This document shows positions 47,979-57,940 of a stretch of DNA of 64,000 bases, in pieces. Position numbers and translations under genes: made by a program. Source of the stretch: Acinetobacter sp. NIPH 2699 (GTDB lineage Bacteria; Pseudomonadota; Gammaproteobacteria; Pseudomonadales; Moraxellaceae); the NCBI RefSeq assembly GCF_022549355.1, contig NZ_JAKZGL010000002.1:1-64000 (forward strand). The letters run 5' to 3'. The notes beneath the pieces are model-generated. The model saw only the letters and a program-made list of their open reading frames with translations, searched no databases and had not been told where the DNA came from. Every line of letters begins with the position of its first letter. Within the stretch, counting starts at the first letter, position 1.

Positions 47979-49267
47979 ATCCTGAAGCATCGGTTTATCA
48001 CAAACGTCGCCATGCAGCGCGTACCACTGACGAATATCTTTTTCATCAGCTCGTACCTTATCTGGGGAATAAGCGCCGACTCCTTCATCTGATTTTAGAA
48101 GCGCTTGAGATTACGGGAACACTGAATAGTAAGAAAAAGAACCCACCAATTTTTGCTGATTTTTTTGCAGGCAGTGGCGTGGTCTCTCGTTTGGCTCGCC
48201 AAAATGGTTATCGTGTGATTGCCAATGATTGGGAGCCTTACAGCCATGCCCTCAATCACGCGATTTTGGCCTGTATTGATGCACCTGCATTTAAAGAATT
48301 AGGTGGCTATCAAAAAGCCATTGATATTTTAAATCGTTTGCCTGAAGTAAAGGGCTGGGTGACGCATAATTTATGTCCCCGCAATGATGATGTTTATGAT
48401 CCTGCACGCGATCGACTATTCTTTAAACGTCGTAATGGGATGAAGATTGATGCGATTCGCCAGCAAATCGCAACGTGGCAAGCGCAGGGTGCAATTAATG
48501 ATGTGGAAATGAGTGCTTTACTTGCACCATTACTGTATTCAGCAAGTTTCGTCAGTAATACCAGTGGCGTGTTTAAAAGTTTTCATCAAGGCTGGGGTGG
48601 AAAAACTCAGACCGCATTAGAGCGTATTGAATCTTTATTGTGGTTAACCCCAAGTCGTTTTTGTGAAATTGGTGATACAAAACGCCCTGCGGCAGAAGTA
48701 TGGTGTGTCGATGCACAGCATTTAGCCAATCAAATGAGTGGTTTTGAGGTGGACGTGGCTTATCTTGATCCACCTTATAATCAACATGCGTACAGTAGTA
48801 ATTATCATGTTCTGAATGCATTGACCCTATGGGATCAAGTGGATTTACCTTCACCCGATACCAAAGGTTTTAAGAGTGGTATTGATCGTGCGTGGCGTAA
48901 AGAACGTCCAAGTCCCTATAACTCATCTAAACATGCCCAAAATGCGTATGAGAAGTTATTGGAAACCATTAATGCGCGTTATATTTTGACCAGCTATTCG
49001 ACTGATGGAAATATTGAGCCTAAAGATTTACTGACTGCCAATTTAAAGCGTGGAAAAGTTACCTTGCTGACTCAGGATGTACCTCGCTATCGTGTCAGTA
49101 AACAGAGACAGTCGGAACGGGCACGGGTGCTTGAGTTTATTGTGATTACCGATACTCATGCAAAATCAGGTCCGCCATTGCGACAATTACTAGGCCAGTT
49201 GTATCATTTTGCTGAATTAGGTGGCGTAGATACGTCAGGCAGCAGCACTCAGCTCGCACTTTGGTAA
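47975..49267 (+). CDS. aamA: D12-class DNA adenine-N6 methyltransferase
   Basis: 430 residues. It contains PYLGNKRRLLHLI (motif X-like), the AdoMet-binding motif FADFFAGSGVVSRLA and the catalytic motif DPPYN at residues 265-269, so it methylates adenine N6. The order X - I - IV is that of alpha-type enzymes. There is no restriction gene nearby, so it is an orphan methylase. From memory, A. baumannii has an orphan enzyme named AamA reported to act on GAATTC and next to ribD; the symbol rests on that position and class. ATG 47975 overlaps ribD by 4 bases (ATGA). Confidence 0.78.
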   Translation: MNPEASVYHKRRHAARTTDEYLFHQLVPYLGNKRRLLHLILEALEITGTLNSKKKNPPIFADFFAGSGVVSRLARQNGYRVIANDWEPYSHALNHAILACIDAPAFKELGGYQKAIDILNRLPEVKGWVTHNLCPRNDDVYDPARDRLFFKRRNGMKIDAIRQQIATWQAQGAINDVEMSALLAPLLYSASFVSNTSGVFKSFHQGWGGKTQTALERIESLLWLTPSRFCEIGDTKRPAAEVWCVDAQHLANQMSGFEVDVAYLDPPYNQHAYSSNYHVLNALTLWDQVDLPSPDTKGFKSGIDRAWRKERPSPYNSSKHAQNAYEKLLETINARYILTSYSTDGNIEPKDLLTANLKRGKVTLLTQDVPRYRVSKQRQSERARVLEFIVITDTHAKSGPPLRQLLGQLYHFAELGGVDTSGSSTQLALW

Positions 49268-49274
49268 GACTAAG

Positions 49275-49308
49275 AAAACACCACTTTAGCTAAAAAGTGG
49301 TGTTTTTG
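49275..49308 (+). terminator. terminator of the nrdR-ribD-methylase run
   Basis: Stem AACACCACTTT / AAAGTGGTGTT with a short loop and five T, 10 bases after the stop. Confidence 0.87.
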
Positions 49309-49660
49309 TATCTTAAGTTTATGTGCTATCGGTTAATAAGATTAATTAAATCGTATTCTTAGATAAGCATCTGTTTTTATAGTCTTTATCTCTTATTTTT
49401 TAATTATATTTTTACTCGGTTTGGTTTTTAATATTTTTTCTTTTGTTTAGTCTTTGTTATAAATTTCAATGAAATACATGTGCTTGTGTGATAAATAATG
49501 TCTAGTCCTTAAGCGATTGCACTGCATTTTATAACTGAATTAATTTTACTATTCGGTTAAAAAAATACCAAAAAACATTGACCCAATATCAAAATAAATA
49601 TAATTTCCCGACCTCATTTAGGGTCTTATCGATGAGAAGCGATGGCCAAGAGAGGTTGTT
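49309..49660 (+). other. AT-rich intergenic region before glpF
   Basis: About 350 bases with no gene-like frame. It must hold the promoter of the aquaporin gene, but I see no confident boxes. Confidence 0.5.
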
Positions 49661-50497
49661 ATGAGTCGCTCGGAACCCACCTTATTGGGACAATGTATCG
49701 CTGAATTTTTTGCTACAGCAGTTTTTTTATCATTTGGTATCGGTGTGGTTGCTGCGCTTAAGCTGACAGGTGCAGGTTTTGGTCAGTGGGAAATTAGCGT
49801 GGTATGGGGTTTGGCTGTTGCATTGGCGGTATATCTTTCAGCAGGTATTTCTGGTGCACATCTCAATCCAGCAGTCACCATTGCATTGGCACTCTTTGCA
49901 GGCTTTGATAAAAGAAAAGTGCCTTTCTATATTATTTCACAAGTTGCAGGTGCTGCGGTCGGTGCCTTATTGGTCTACGGACTCTACAGTAATTTATTTA
50001 TAGATTATGAACAAAGCCACAACATGATTCGAGGTAGCGTTGAAAGTTTAGAATTGGCTGGAATTTTCTCCACTTATCCGCATCACTTGCTTTCAATCGG
50101 TCAAGCTTTCTTGGTTGAAATGTTTATAACCATGTTGTTGCTCTGGTTGATTATGGCAATAGGCGATGATCAAAATGGCTTGCCGCGTGGTGCTTTAGCG
50201 CCGTTATTGGTGGGTTTGTTGGTTGCGGTGATTGGCGCTTCTTTTGGTCCCTTAACTGGTTTTGCGATGAATCCTGCACGTGATTTTGGCCCTAAAATTG
50301 TTGCCTATTTCTCGGGTTGGGGATCAGTCGCATTCACGGGTGGTCGAGATATTGCTTACTTTATTGTTCCGATTATCGCGCCCATTGTCGGGGCTTGTTT
50401 AGGGGTGCTCGGCTATAAATTATTCTTTAGCCATTTTTTAGTGAGTCAGCAAGTCGAAGTGCCAACGACTGCTGAAAAGCACATCTCAGACATGTAA
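49661..50497 (+). CDS. glpF: aquaglyceroporin (MIP family)
   Basis: 278 residues, six helices plus two half-helices with the paired NPA motifs HLNPAVT (about residue 69) and AMNPARDFGP (about 204). The Asp after the second NPAR is a mark of glycerol-conducting members, so glpF is favoured over aqpZ. No glpK or glpR gene is adjacent. ATG start behind GAGAGG. Confidence 0.87.
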   Translation: MSRSEPTLLGQCIAEFFATAVFLSFGIGVVAALKLTGAGFGQWEISVVWGLAVALAVYLSAGISGAHLNPAVTIALALFAGFDKRKVPFYIISQVAGAAVGALLVYGLYSNLFIDYEQSHNMIRGSVESLELAGIFSTYPHHLLSIGQAFLVEMFITMLLLWLIMAIGDDQNGLPRGALAPLLVGLLVAVIGASFGPLTGFAMNPARDFGPKIVAYFSGWGSVAFTGGRDIAYFIVPIIAPIVGACLGVLGYKLFFSHFLVSQQVEVPTTAEKHISDM

Positions 50498-50530
50498 TGG
50501 TGATGAGAAGAAGGCAATCAAATAACAGGA

Positions 50531-50557
50531 GGGTGATCAGGTGATCGCCCTTTTTCA
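50531..50557 (+). terminator. glpF terminator
   Basis: Nine-bp stem GGGTGATCA / TGATCGCCC with a 2-base loop and five T, 33 bases after the stop. Confidence 0.83.
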
Positions 50558-50664
50558 TTTGGCTGTATTTGCATAAGCGGATCGCTTGTTATCTCAAGTT
50601 CTTTGCATTAAGGTATCTTGATTCGCTGAGACTCACACTTGAATGAAGGTAGGTTAAAAGTCAT

Positions 50665-51324
50665 ATGTTTACAGGCATTATTGAAAGTTTAGGCAAAGTT
50701 GAAAGTCTACAAAGTGTGGGTGGTGATGTTCGTCTACGGATTCAGACTGATTTGGATATGTCTGATGTGCATTTGGGGGATTCTATTGCCACTAATGGTA
50801 TTTGTTTAACGGTGATCGAGTGGGGCGAGAATTGGTATGCAGCAGATGTTTCTCGTGAAAGTTTAAATCGTACCACCCTTGGTCAATGGAAAGTTGGGCA
50901 AGCAGTCAATGTAGAAAAAGCCATGTTACCGACCACACGTTTCGGTGGGCATATCGTCAGTGGACACGTGGATGGTTTGGGTGAAATCACTGTCGTTCGC
51001 CAAGATGCGCGTTCATTGTATTTTGAAGTGACTGCACCAGTTGAGTTGGCCAAATATCTGGCAGAAAAAGGCTCTGTGACCGTGGATGGGATTAGCCTGA
51101 CCATTAACCATTTACGTGGCAATATTCTCAGTTTGAACTTGATTCCGCATACGGCTGAACGAACCAATATTGGTACATGGCAAGTCGGTTCTAAAGTGAA
51201 TCTAGAAGTGGATGTACTGGCGCGTTATATCGAGCGGTTATTGTTGGGTGACAAAGCTGCTGAGCAGAAAACTGAATCGAATATCAGTATGGCTTTTTTA
51301 GCTGAAAATGGTTTTTTGAAATAA
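50665..51324 (+). CDS. ribE: riboflavin synthase alpha subunit
   Basis: 219 residues made of two Lum-binding repeats: MFTGIIESLGKVES... and FGGHIVSGHVDGLGEI... with the second-repeat AKYLAEKGSVTVDGISLTIN. It joins two lumazine molecules into riboflavin. No FMN riboswitch was found upstream. It is separated from ribD by the methylase and glpF genes. Confidence 0.95.
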   Translation: MFTGIIESLGKVESLQSVGGDVRLRIQTDLDMSDVHLGDSIATNGICLTVIEWGENWYAADVSRESLNRTTLGQWKVGQAVNVEKAMLPTTRFGGHIVSGHVDGLGEITVVRQDARSLYFEVTAPVELAKYLAEKGSVTVDGISLTINHLRGNILSLNLIPHTAERTNIGTWQVGSKVNLEVDVLARYIERLLLGDKAAEQKTESNISMAFLAENGFLK

Positions 51325-51340
51325 AAAATTAGGTAAAGAA

Positions 51341-51366
51341 AAGCCCAGATCGACTGGGCTTCTTGC
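51341..51366. terminator. bidirectional terminator between ribE and the convergent gene
   Basis: Stem AAGCCCAG / CTGGGCTT with loop ATCGA. The T run is better on the minus strand (CTTTTCTTT), serving the hypothetical gene there. Confidence 0.72.
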
Positions 51367-51369
51367 TCT

Positions 51370-51996
51370 TTATTTCTCGTTAGAGAATTCACTATTTTTC
51401 AAAATATATTCGATTTCTTCATTGGCAAGTAGATGTAGTTTGGCGCGAAATGCGGTGACGGCTTGTTCAATTAAACCTTCTGCTTCCAACTCTAAACGTA
51501 CTCGAACACTTTCGAGTTCAGATAAAATTTGATGATCTTCGATAACAAGGCGTTGTCCTGATGCATAGTCAACGCTCGGTTGCTCAGGATTGCTTTGATA
51601 GCGTTCAGTTTGCTGTGCAATCTCTTGATCAATATGGCTTCGTAAGGCAACAAGGTTTTCAGTTTGTTGTGTAAATTGATGAATTTCATCCGCTTGTAGT
51701 TGTGCTGCATAAGCCGCTTCGGCTGCACGTTTCTCCGCTAATGCTTTTTCCAAGGCTTGTTGTTTACGGATGCGTGCCTGCTCAATTAGTTCCGCTTTAA
51801 GGTCCGCATAGGCTTGGTCAATGCGTTGTTGGGAGCGTTGCGCGGCATGCTCCTCATGCTGCGTCCAAGTTTGAATCTGGGTTTGTGGCAACAGTAGATC
51901 ACAGATCCGTGCTAAATCTTCCTGATAGGTCTGGCGTACCGTTTCAGGGGTATTTAACCAACGTTTCTTAAAGTCCTGACCAACATTCAATGCCAC
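51370..51996 (-). CDS. hypothetical coiled-coil protein
   Basis: 209 residues from a GTG at 51996, preceded by AAGGAG 6 bases away; the ATG at 52011 lies in that ribosome site, so the GTG is the likely start. Most of the protein (about 55-195) is charged helix and coiled coil (IRKQQALEKALAEKRAAEAAYAAQ). No family recognised. It is downstream of pepA-holC on the same strand. Confidence 0.72.
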   Translation of the reverse strand: MALNVGQDFKKRWLNTPETVRQTYQEDLARICDLLLPQTQIQTWTQHEEHAAQRSQQRIDQAYADLKAELIEQARIRKQQALEKALAEKRAAEAAYAAQLQADEIHQFTQQTENLVALRSHIDQEIAQQTERYQSNPEQPSVDYASGQRLVIEDHQILSELESVRVRLELEAEGLIEQAVTAFRAKLHLLANEEIEYILKNSEFSNEK

Positions 51997-52031
51997 AAGA
52001 CACTCCTTCAATGATGTTATTGCATACAGAT

Positions 52032-52439
52032 TTATAATTTAAACGTTCGGGCTTCAATACCTAAACGCCGATACTGTTTAAATTTTTCTCGCCCAATCTG
52101 TTTTGCGGTTTCATTATTTTCAATAATCTCGATAATGTGGCGAAAATCCTGAGTAAGTTCAAGTGCATGATTGTTAAAATTAAACACGATCCAATCATTG
52201 GATGTGGGGAGTTGCTCTGAAATACAGACTGCGTTATTCGGTTGATGAATGCCGTGAGGGATAAAGCTAAGTGGATCAAAAGTCCACAGCTTTTCATCTA
52301 GCTCGGTTTGGAGGTCTAAATTAGGACAATACCACCAAATATGCGGATGCTGATTCAGAATTTTTCGACATAAACGGCAAGCACTTTCGACTTGCCGTTC
52401 TGCACTTTTTTCAAAGAGATAAAAGCTGATTTGGGTCAT
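52032..52439 (-). CDS. holC: DNA polymerase III chi subunit
   Basis: 135 residues from ATG 52439 (MTQISFYLFEKSAE). It has the HolC pattern ACRLCRKILNQHPHIWWYC, FDPLSFIPHG and WIVFNFNNH. It links the clamp loader to single-strand binding protein. The start lies a few bases downstream of the pepA stop, so it is co-transcribed with pepA. Confidence 0.9.
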   Translation of the reverse strand: MTQISFYLFEKSAERQVESACRLCRKILNQHPHIWWYCPNLDLQTELDEKLWTFDPLSFIPHGIHQPNNAVCISEQLPTSNDWIVFNFNNHALELTQDFRHIIEIIENNETAKQIGREKFKQYRRLGIEARTFKL

Positions 52440-52443
52440 ATTT

Positions 52444-53892
52444 TTAGTTATTCGTTTCAACACGATTTGCTAAGAACTGCATCAATAATGGCACTGGACG
52501 GCCTGTTGCGCCTTTAGCTGCGCCTGATAGCCATGCTGTTCCAGCGACATCGAGATGTGCCCAACGATATTCACGTGTGAAACGTTCAAGGAAACATGCT
52601 GCGGTAATTGCACCACCATACGGCCCACCAATATTGGCGATATCGGCAAAAGGCGAGTCGAGTAGTTCCTGATATTCCTCCATCACGGGCATACGCCATA
52701 CACGGTCAAGGGATTGTTCACCTGCATGTTGTAAGTCTTGTGCAAGTTCATCATCTGGCGTGAATAAACCACTGACCACTTTACCCAGTGCGACTACACA
52801 TGCACCTGTTAATGTTGCAATATCAATCACTAAGGCAGGATTGAAACGTTTGATGTAGGTCAATGTATCGCAAAGAACCAGACGACCTTCTGCATCAGTA
52901 TTTAAAATTTCAATGGTTTGACCACTCATGCTGGTGACGATATCACCAGGACGTGTCGCACGCCCTGAAGGCATATTCTCTGCTGCTGCGATTGCACCAA
53001 CCACATGAATCGGTAATTGTGCTTCACATAGGGCCTGCATTGTTCCAAGTACAGATGCCGCACCACACATGTCAAATTTCATTTCGTCCATGCCTAAGCC
53101 TGGTTTTAATGAAATACCGCCAGTATCGAAAGTCACACCCTTACCTACCAATACCACTGGTGCTTGATTCACTTTGGCATTGTATTCAAGGGTAATGATA
53201 CGTCCTTCACGATCAGAGCCTTTGCTGACCGCTAAAAAGGCATGCATGCCTAAATCTGTCATGTGTTGTTCGTTTAGCACATTCACTGTGAGTCGATCAG
53301 GATATTGTGCAGCGAGGGCCAGTGCTTGATCGGCGAGATATTCAGGGAAACAGATATTGCCCGGACGGTTGCCTAAGTCACGTGCATAGTTTTGTCCAGA
53401 TTGAACTGCATGAATCAAATTCAATTGTTGATCATTCAATGGGCTCTGATCTGCTACCAGTTGGATGCTTTCTAAGACAAATTCATTTTTCTTGGATTTG
53501 AATTCATCGTAAGCATAAGCCGTTTGGGTCAAACTTAAAGCGAACAACTGATGTAAATCAGCAGGTAGCGCTGATAAATCGATTGTGATTTGTTTAAATT
53601 TAGTTTGTGATGATTTGATAATCGTTTGTGTGAGTTTTGCTAACTTACTGGCTTTTAACTCTAGACTTTTCCCAAGACCGAGCAACTGCGTGTTGCTTTG
53701 AACAGCGACTTGAGCAATGAGTGGAAGGCTTTCATTAAAGCCAGCTTTGAACTGTGTGGCACTGATTATGTCATCTAGTTGGTTGATTTTATAGCTGTTT
53801 AGGTTTTGTTGTAATTGTTCAGAATCAACCAAAATCCACAAAGATTCACTTGGTGTTTGCGTTGGAAATGCGCGATGAAGGGTAAATTTCAT
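52444..53892 (-). CDS. pepA: leucyl aminopeptidase (cytosol aminopeptidase)
   Basis: 482 residues from ATG 53892 ([16 protein letters not shown]); the frame opens earlier at 53973 but that part lacks family content. Metal ligands lie in [19 protein letters not shown] and the signature [14 protein letters not shown]; the C-terminal [15 protein letters not shown] ending is present. M17 family zinc/manganese peptidase; PepA can also bind DNA. Divergent from lptF. Confidence 0.95.
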   Translation of the reverse strand: MKFTLHRAFPTQTPSESLWILVDSEQLQQNLNSYKINQLDDIISATQFKAGFNESLPLIAQVAVQSNTQLLGLGKSLELKASKLAKLTQTIIKSSQTKFKQITIDLSALPADLHQLFALSLTQTAYAYDEFKSKKNEFVLESIQLVADQSPLNDQQLNLIHAVQSGQNYARDLGNRPGNICFPEYLADQALALAAQYPDRLTVNVLNEQHMTDLGMHAFLAVSKGSDREGRIITLEYNAKVNQAPVVLVGKGVTFDTGGISLKPGLGMDEMKFDMCGAASVLGTMQALCEAQLPIHVVGAIAAAENMPSGRATRPGDIVTSMSGQTIEILNTDAEGRLVLCDTLTYIKRFNPALVIDIATLTGACVVALGKVVSGLFTPDDELAQDLQHAGEQSLDRVWRMPVMEEYQELLDSPFADIANIGGPYGGAITAACFLERFTREYRWAHLDVAGTAWLSGAAKGATGRPVPLLMQFLANRVETNN

Positions 53893-54049
53893 TGTTTGTA
53901 TAAAACCTAATGGACAAAAAAGAAAGTTAATCCCATTAAACACTTTCAGATATGAGGTTGCAATCCGCAACAAGCGATAGGTTTTATATTTTTAACATTC
54001 GGGTAAACTAGCATTACCCCTCGATTGGTCTATTTTTGGAAGCATTACT

Positions 54050-55150
54050 TTGATTATTCGGCGTTACCTCGTCAAACAAGTGGTGTCCACTTCACTGGTT
54101 GTGACTGCCTTACTGACTTTAATTATTATGGGTGGTCAGCTCATTAAGATATTTGGGCGAGCTGCACAAGGACGTTTGGATGCTGGTGTTTTGCTCAGCA
54201 TCATTGCTTATCGTTTGCCAGAGTTTTTAACCTTGATTTTGCCATTGGGCTTTTTTATTGGTCTGATGCTGGTGTTTGGCCGTCTCTATGTAGACCATGA
54301 AATGGCTGTGTTAAATGGTAGTGGTGTCAGCCGTAATCAATTGACACGATTATTATTGCCGATGACCTTTGTCTTTGTGATCGTACAAGCGATTTTAATG
54401 TGCTGGGGAGCATCGGCAGGCATCAGTGGCTATCAAAATTTGATGCAGACACAAGCCGTGCGTGCTGGTTTTGATTTGGTGCGACCGAGGGAGTTTATTT
54501 CCTCTGGATCTTATACGATTTATGCTGGTTCGCTTTCAGAAGATCGGAAAAATCTAAAAGATATTTTTTATTATTATAAGTCTGATCGTGACGATAAACC
54601 TGATCAAATGATTCTAGCCAAAGAAGCGACTCGGGTAGAAATGGAAAATGATACCGCCAGTGTCGTTGATTTGGTCCAAGGGCGACGTTACGAAATCTAT
54701 CCTAACCAGCCACGATATACCCAAGCCGAATTTGAATCTTATCGTTTACGTTTAGAAAATGATAAGGATGTGAAATTTGAAAGTGAGGATGTTGAAGCTT
54801 TATCGATGGCAAAATTATGGCAGAAACGTGATGATTTTGTGGTCAGAAGTGAGTTGGGCTGGAGGATCTCGGGTCCATTTGTCATGCTGGTCGCTTTGTT
54901 ATTGGCAGTGGCTTTATCTGAGGTGAATCCACGCCAAGGACGATATTATCGTTTGATTCCTGCGATTTTCATTTTTGCCAGTTTGATCGTGTTGATGATT
55001 GCAATTAAGACGCGGATTAGTAAAGAAGAGTTGGACGTTTGGGCATATCCAGTTGTATTGCTTATTTATGCAATGGCTGCGGCAATTTTTGCGCGTAAAC
55101 AGAAATTGGCACCCAAAATCAAGAAAAGTATTCAGCGAGTGGGGTTGTAA
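54050..55150 (+). CDS. lptF: LPS export permease LptF
   Basis: 366 residues with six membrane helices, three at each end, around a ~200-residue periplasmic jellyroll. It begins with a TTG (MIIRRYLVKQVV aligns with the E. coli LptF start) behind GGAAGC. With LptG and LptB2 it extracts lipopolysaccharide/lipooligosaccharide from the inner membrane. Its stop overlaps the lptG start by one base (TAATG). Confidence 0.92.
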   Translation: MIIRRYLVKQVVSTSLVVTALLTLIIMGGQLIKIFGRAAQGRLDAGVLLSIIAYRLPEFLTLILPLGFFIGLMLVFGRLYVDHEMAVLNGSGVSRNQLTRLLLPMTFVFVIVQAILMCWGASAGISGYQNLMQTQAVRAGFDLVRPREFISSGSYTIYAGSLSEDRKNLKDIFYYYKSDRDDKPDQMILAKEATRVEMENDTASVVDLVQGRRYEIYPNQPRYTQAEFESYRLRLENDKDVKFESEDVEALSMAKLWQKRDDFVVRSELGWRISGPFVMLVALLLAVALSEVNPRQGRYYRLIPAIFIFASLIVLMIAIKTRISKEELDVWAYPVVLLIYAMAAAIFARKQKLAPKIKKSIQRVGL

Positions 55151-56220
55151 TGTTAGCACGTCGAATCATTGCCAAACATGTGACAAAAACGACAGTCCTC
55201 GCCATGCTTGGTACAACGCTGGTGTTATCTTTTTTGCAGGTATTATTTACTTATCTCGGTGAGTTAGGTGCACTCAAAGAAAATTACAATGCATGGCAAG
55301 CGTTCATATTTGTCATGTGGGGTGCGCCACGTTATCTCTATGAAATCTTGCCTGTAGCCGCATTGATTGGTTCGGTTTTGGGGCTGGGTGCATTGGCTTC
55401 AAATAGTGAACTTATCGTGATGCGTTCGGCAGGCATCAGTCTGTGGCGGATTGTTGGCTGGGTGATGCGTTCGGCATTGTTGTTGATCGTTTTGTCTTTT
55501 GTGTTAAGCGAATGGGTGATCCCATATACCAATGAACAAGCTCAAAGCGTCAAAAAACAACGTAGTGTTGCTGCTTTAGGTGAGGTCAAAGGCTATTGGT
55601 CACGGGAAGGACAGCGCTTCGTTTATATCGACTATGCCAATGCTCAAGGGCAGTTACGCAATATTCAATCGATTGATTTTGATGAAAACTATCGCTTACA
55701 GTCTTTTGTAACTGCTGAACATGGCAACTTTGTCAAAGATGGGCAATGGACTTTGGAACAGGCGCATCAAGTTGATTTATTACCCCAAGGCAACGCCATC
55801 AAAACAGACCATGCACAGCAAGCTTTGGCTTTAGCGCTACAACCGAAATATGTACATATGGTGACTTTGGATCCAGAAGATCTCTCCCCAAGTCAGCTGA
55901 TTAGCTTTATGCGCTATATGGAAGAATACAGCCAAGTGCCGAAAACCTATGAGTTGGCATTTTGGCAGAAAGTCGCATCGCCGTTTGCTTTGATTGCGTT
56001 AGTGCTGATTGCGTGTTCCTTTATTTTTGGTCCATTGCGGCAACAATCAATGGGTTTTCGCTTGGTGATAGCCTTATTTACAGGACTTGGCTTCTTCTAT
56101 CTACAAGATTTTATGGGCTACGCCAGTTTGGTCTATGCACCTTCACCGGCTTGGTTTGTATTATTACCTGTGGCTTTGATGTTTAGCATCGGTAGTTATT
56201 TATTGTATCGAGCAAGGTAA
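55150..56220 (+). CDS. lptG: LPS export permease LptG
   Basis: 356 residues, same six-helix layout as LptF. Typical features are EILPVAALIGSVLGLGALASNSELIVMRSAG and a jellyroll domain in the middle. It partners LptF in the LptB2FG transporter. Translationally coupled to lptF. Confidence 0.93.
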   Translation: MLARRIIAKHVTKTTVLAMLGTTLVLSFLQVLFTYLGELGALKENYNAWQAFIFVMWGAPRYLYEILPVAALIGSVLGLGALASNSELIVMRSAGISLWRIVGWVMRSALLLIVLSFVLSEWVIPYTNEQAQSVKKQRSVAALGEVKGYWSREGQRFVYIDYANAQGQLRNIQSIDFDENYRLQSFVTAEHGNFVKDGQWTLEQAHQVDLLPQGNAIKTDHAQQALALALQPKYVHMVTLDPEDLSPSQLISFMRYMEEYSQVPKTYELAFWQKVASPFALIALVLIACSFIFGPLRQQSMGFRLVIALFTGLGFFYLQDFMGYASLVYAPSPAWFVLLPVALMFSIGSYLLYRAR

Positions 56221-56348
56221 GCAGTCCGTTAATCGATCCATTATTTCTATGCTGCACATTGGTGAAAGCCATCAGCAAGGTCATAGAGAATTTGCTTAAA
56301 TTTCGGTAAACTATGCCGATCAAATGATAGACACACAGAGAGCCCATT

Positions 56349-57893
56349 ATGACGGATGCAAATGCTGGTAAAATTCCTCACGTTCTTGTAATTATGGATG
56401 GTGTAGGACATCGTGAAGCAGTCGAAGATAATGCGTATTTAGCCGCTAAGACGCCAAACCTCACTGCGATGAAAGCCAAGCATCCGAATAGTTTGATTTC
56501 TGGTTCAGGCGAAGATGTCGGCCTACCTGATGGGCAAATGGGTAACTCAGAAGTTGGACATATGAATCTTGGTGCTGGACGTGTGCTGTACCAAGACTTC
56601 ACCCGTATTACTAAAGATATTCGTACTGGTGATTTCTTTGAACATAAAGTATTGGTTGATGCTGTAGAGAAGGCAAAAGCGGCTAATGGTGCAGTGCATG
56701 TAATGGGATTGCTGTCTGAAGGTGGCGTACATTCACATGAAGACCATATTGTGGCGATGTGCGAACTCGCGTTAAAACGTGGTGCTACGGTTTATCTACA
56801 TGCATTTTTAGATGGCCGCGATACACCACCGCGTAGTGCCAAACCGTCATTAGAAAAATTAGATGCATTATTCGCGCAATATCCAAATCAAGGTCGTATT
56901 GTTTCCATGATTGGGCGTTATTTTGCGATGGATCGTGATAACCGTTGGGATCGTGTTGAGCAAGCCTATCGTTTAATGACTGAAGGTGAGGCTGTTCGTG
57001 TCGTCAACAGTGCGGTTGAAGGTCTCGAACAAGCTTATGCTGACAATGAAAATGATGAATTTGTCAAAGCAACTCGTATTGGCGATATTGCGAAGGTACA
57101 AGATGGCGATAGTCTTGTATTTATGAATTTCCGTGCTGACCGTGCGCGTGAAATTACCCGTGCTTTTGTTGAAAAAGATTTTGCAGGTTTTGAGCGTAAA
57201 GTTATTCCTCAATTATCAAAATTTGTCATGTTGACACGCTACCAAGCTAGTATAGATGCGCCGATTGCGTATATGCCTGAAGGGTTGAAAAACTCTATCG
57301 GGGAATATTTGTCTGGCTTGGGAAAAACCCAATTGCGTATTGCGGAAACTGAAAAGTATGCGCATGTTACCTTCTTCTTTAGTGGCGGTCGTGAAGATGA
57401 ATATGAGGGGGAAAAGCGTATTTTGATTCCATCGCCGAATGTTGCGACTTATGACTTAAAGCCAGAAATGAGTGCCTATGAAGTCACTGATGAGTTGGTC
57501 AATGCAATTAACTCGGGTGAGTTTGACTTGTTGGTGGTGAACTATGCCAATGGTGATATGGTTGGGCATACGGGTATATTTGATGCTGCGATTAAGGCAG
57601 TGGAAACTGTGGATACCTGTTTAGGCCGTGTTTATGATGCGGTGATGGCAAACAAAGGGCATATGTTAATTACTGCTGACCATGGTAATGTAGAGCAAAT
57701 GCAAGACTATGTCAGTGGGCAAGTGCATACTCAGCATACCACTGAATCGGTTCCGTTTATTTATGTCGGTCCTACCCAAGCAATTATTGCTGAAGGTGGT
57801 ATTTTGGCTGACGTTGCACCAACGTTACTTCATTTGATGCAGATTCCTGTACCGCCAGAAATGCAGGGTAAGAACTTAATTACTTTAAAGTAA
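56349..57893 (+). CDS. gpmI: phosphoglycerate mutase, 2,3-bisphosphoglycerate-independent
   Basis: 514 residues, alkaline-phosphatase superfamily. The catalytic serine lies in [15 protein letters not shown] (about residue 65); metal ligands are in [15 protein letters not shown] and [11 protein letters not shown]. It interconverts 3- and 2-phosphoglycerate in glycolysis and gluconeogenesis. ATG start. Confidence 0.95.
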   Translation: MTDANAGKIPHVLVIMDGVGHREAVEDNAYLAAKTPNLTAMKAKHPNSLISGSGEDVGLPDGQMGNSEVGHMNLGAGRVLYQDFTRITKDIRTGDFFEHKVLVDAVEKAKAANGAVHVMGLLSEGGVHSHEDHIVAMCELALKRGATVYLHAFLDGRDTPPRSAKPSLEKLDALFAQYPNQGRIVSMIGRYFAMDRDNRWDRVEQAYRLMTEGEAVRVVNSAVEGLEQAYADNENDEFVKATRIGDIAKVQDGDSLVFMNFRADRAREITRAFVEKDFAGFERKVIPQLSKFVMLTRYQASIDAPIAYMPEGLKNSIGEYLSGLGKTQLRIAETEKYAHVTFFFSGGREDEYEGEKRILIPSPNVATYDLKPEMSAYEVTDELVNAINSGEFDLLVVNYANGDMVGHTGIFDAAIKAVETVDTCLGRVYDAVMANKGHMLITADHGNVEQMQDYVSGQVHTQHTTESVPFIYVGPTQAIIAEGGILADVAPTLLHLMQIPVPPEMQGKNLITLK

Positions 57894-57901
57894 TCTCCCT
57901 T

Positions 57902-57927
57902 AATCGCGGTTTATAGAGCGATTTTTT
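57902..57927 (+). terminator. weak terminator after gpmI
   Basis: Stem AATCGC / GCGATT with a 10-base loop and six T. It lies close before ctpA, so it may only attenuate read-through. Confidence 0.5.
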
Positions 57928-57940
57928 AGAAGGTGAACGT

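Noticed and set aside
50498..50664. Possible FMN riboswitch upstream of ribE
   Set aside because: None of the conserved FMN-aptamer blocks is present; the only structure is the glpF terminator.
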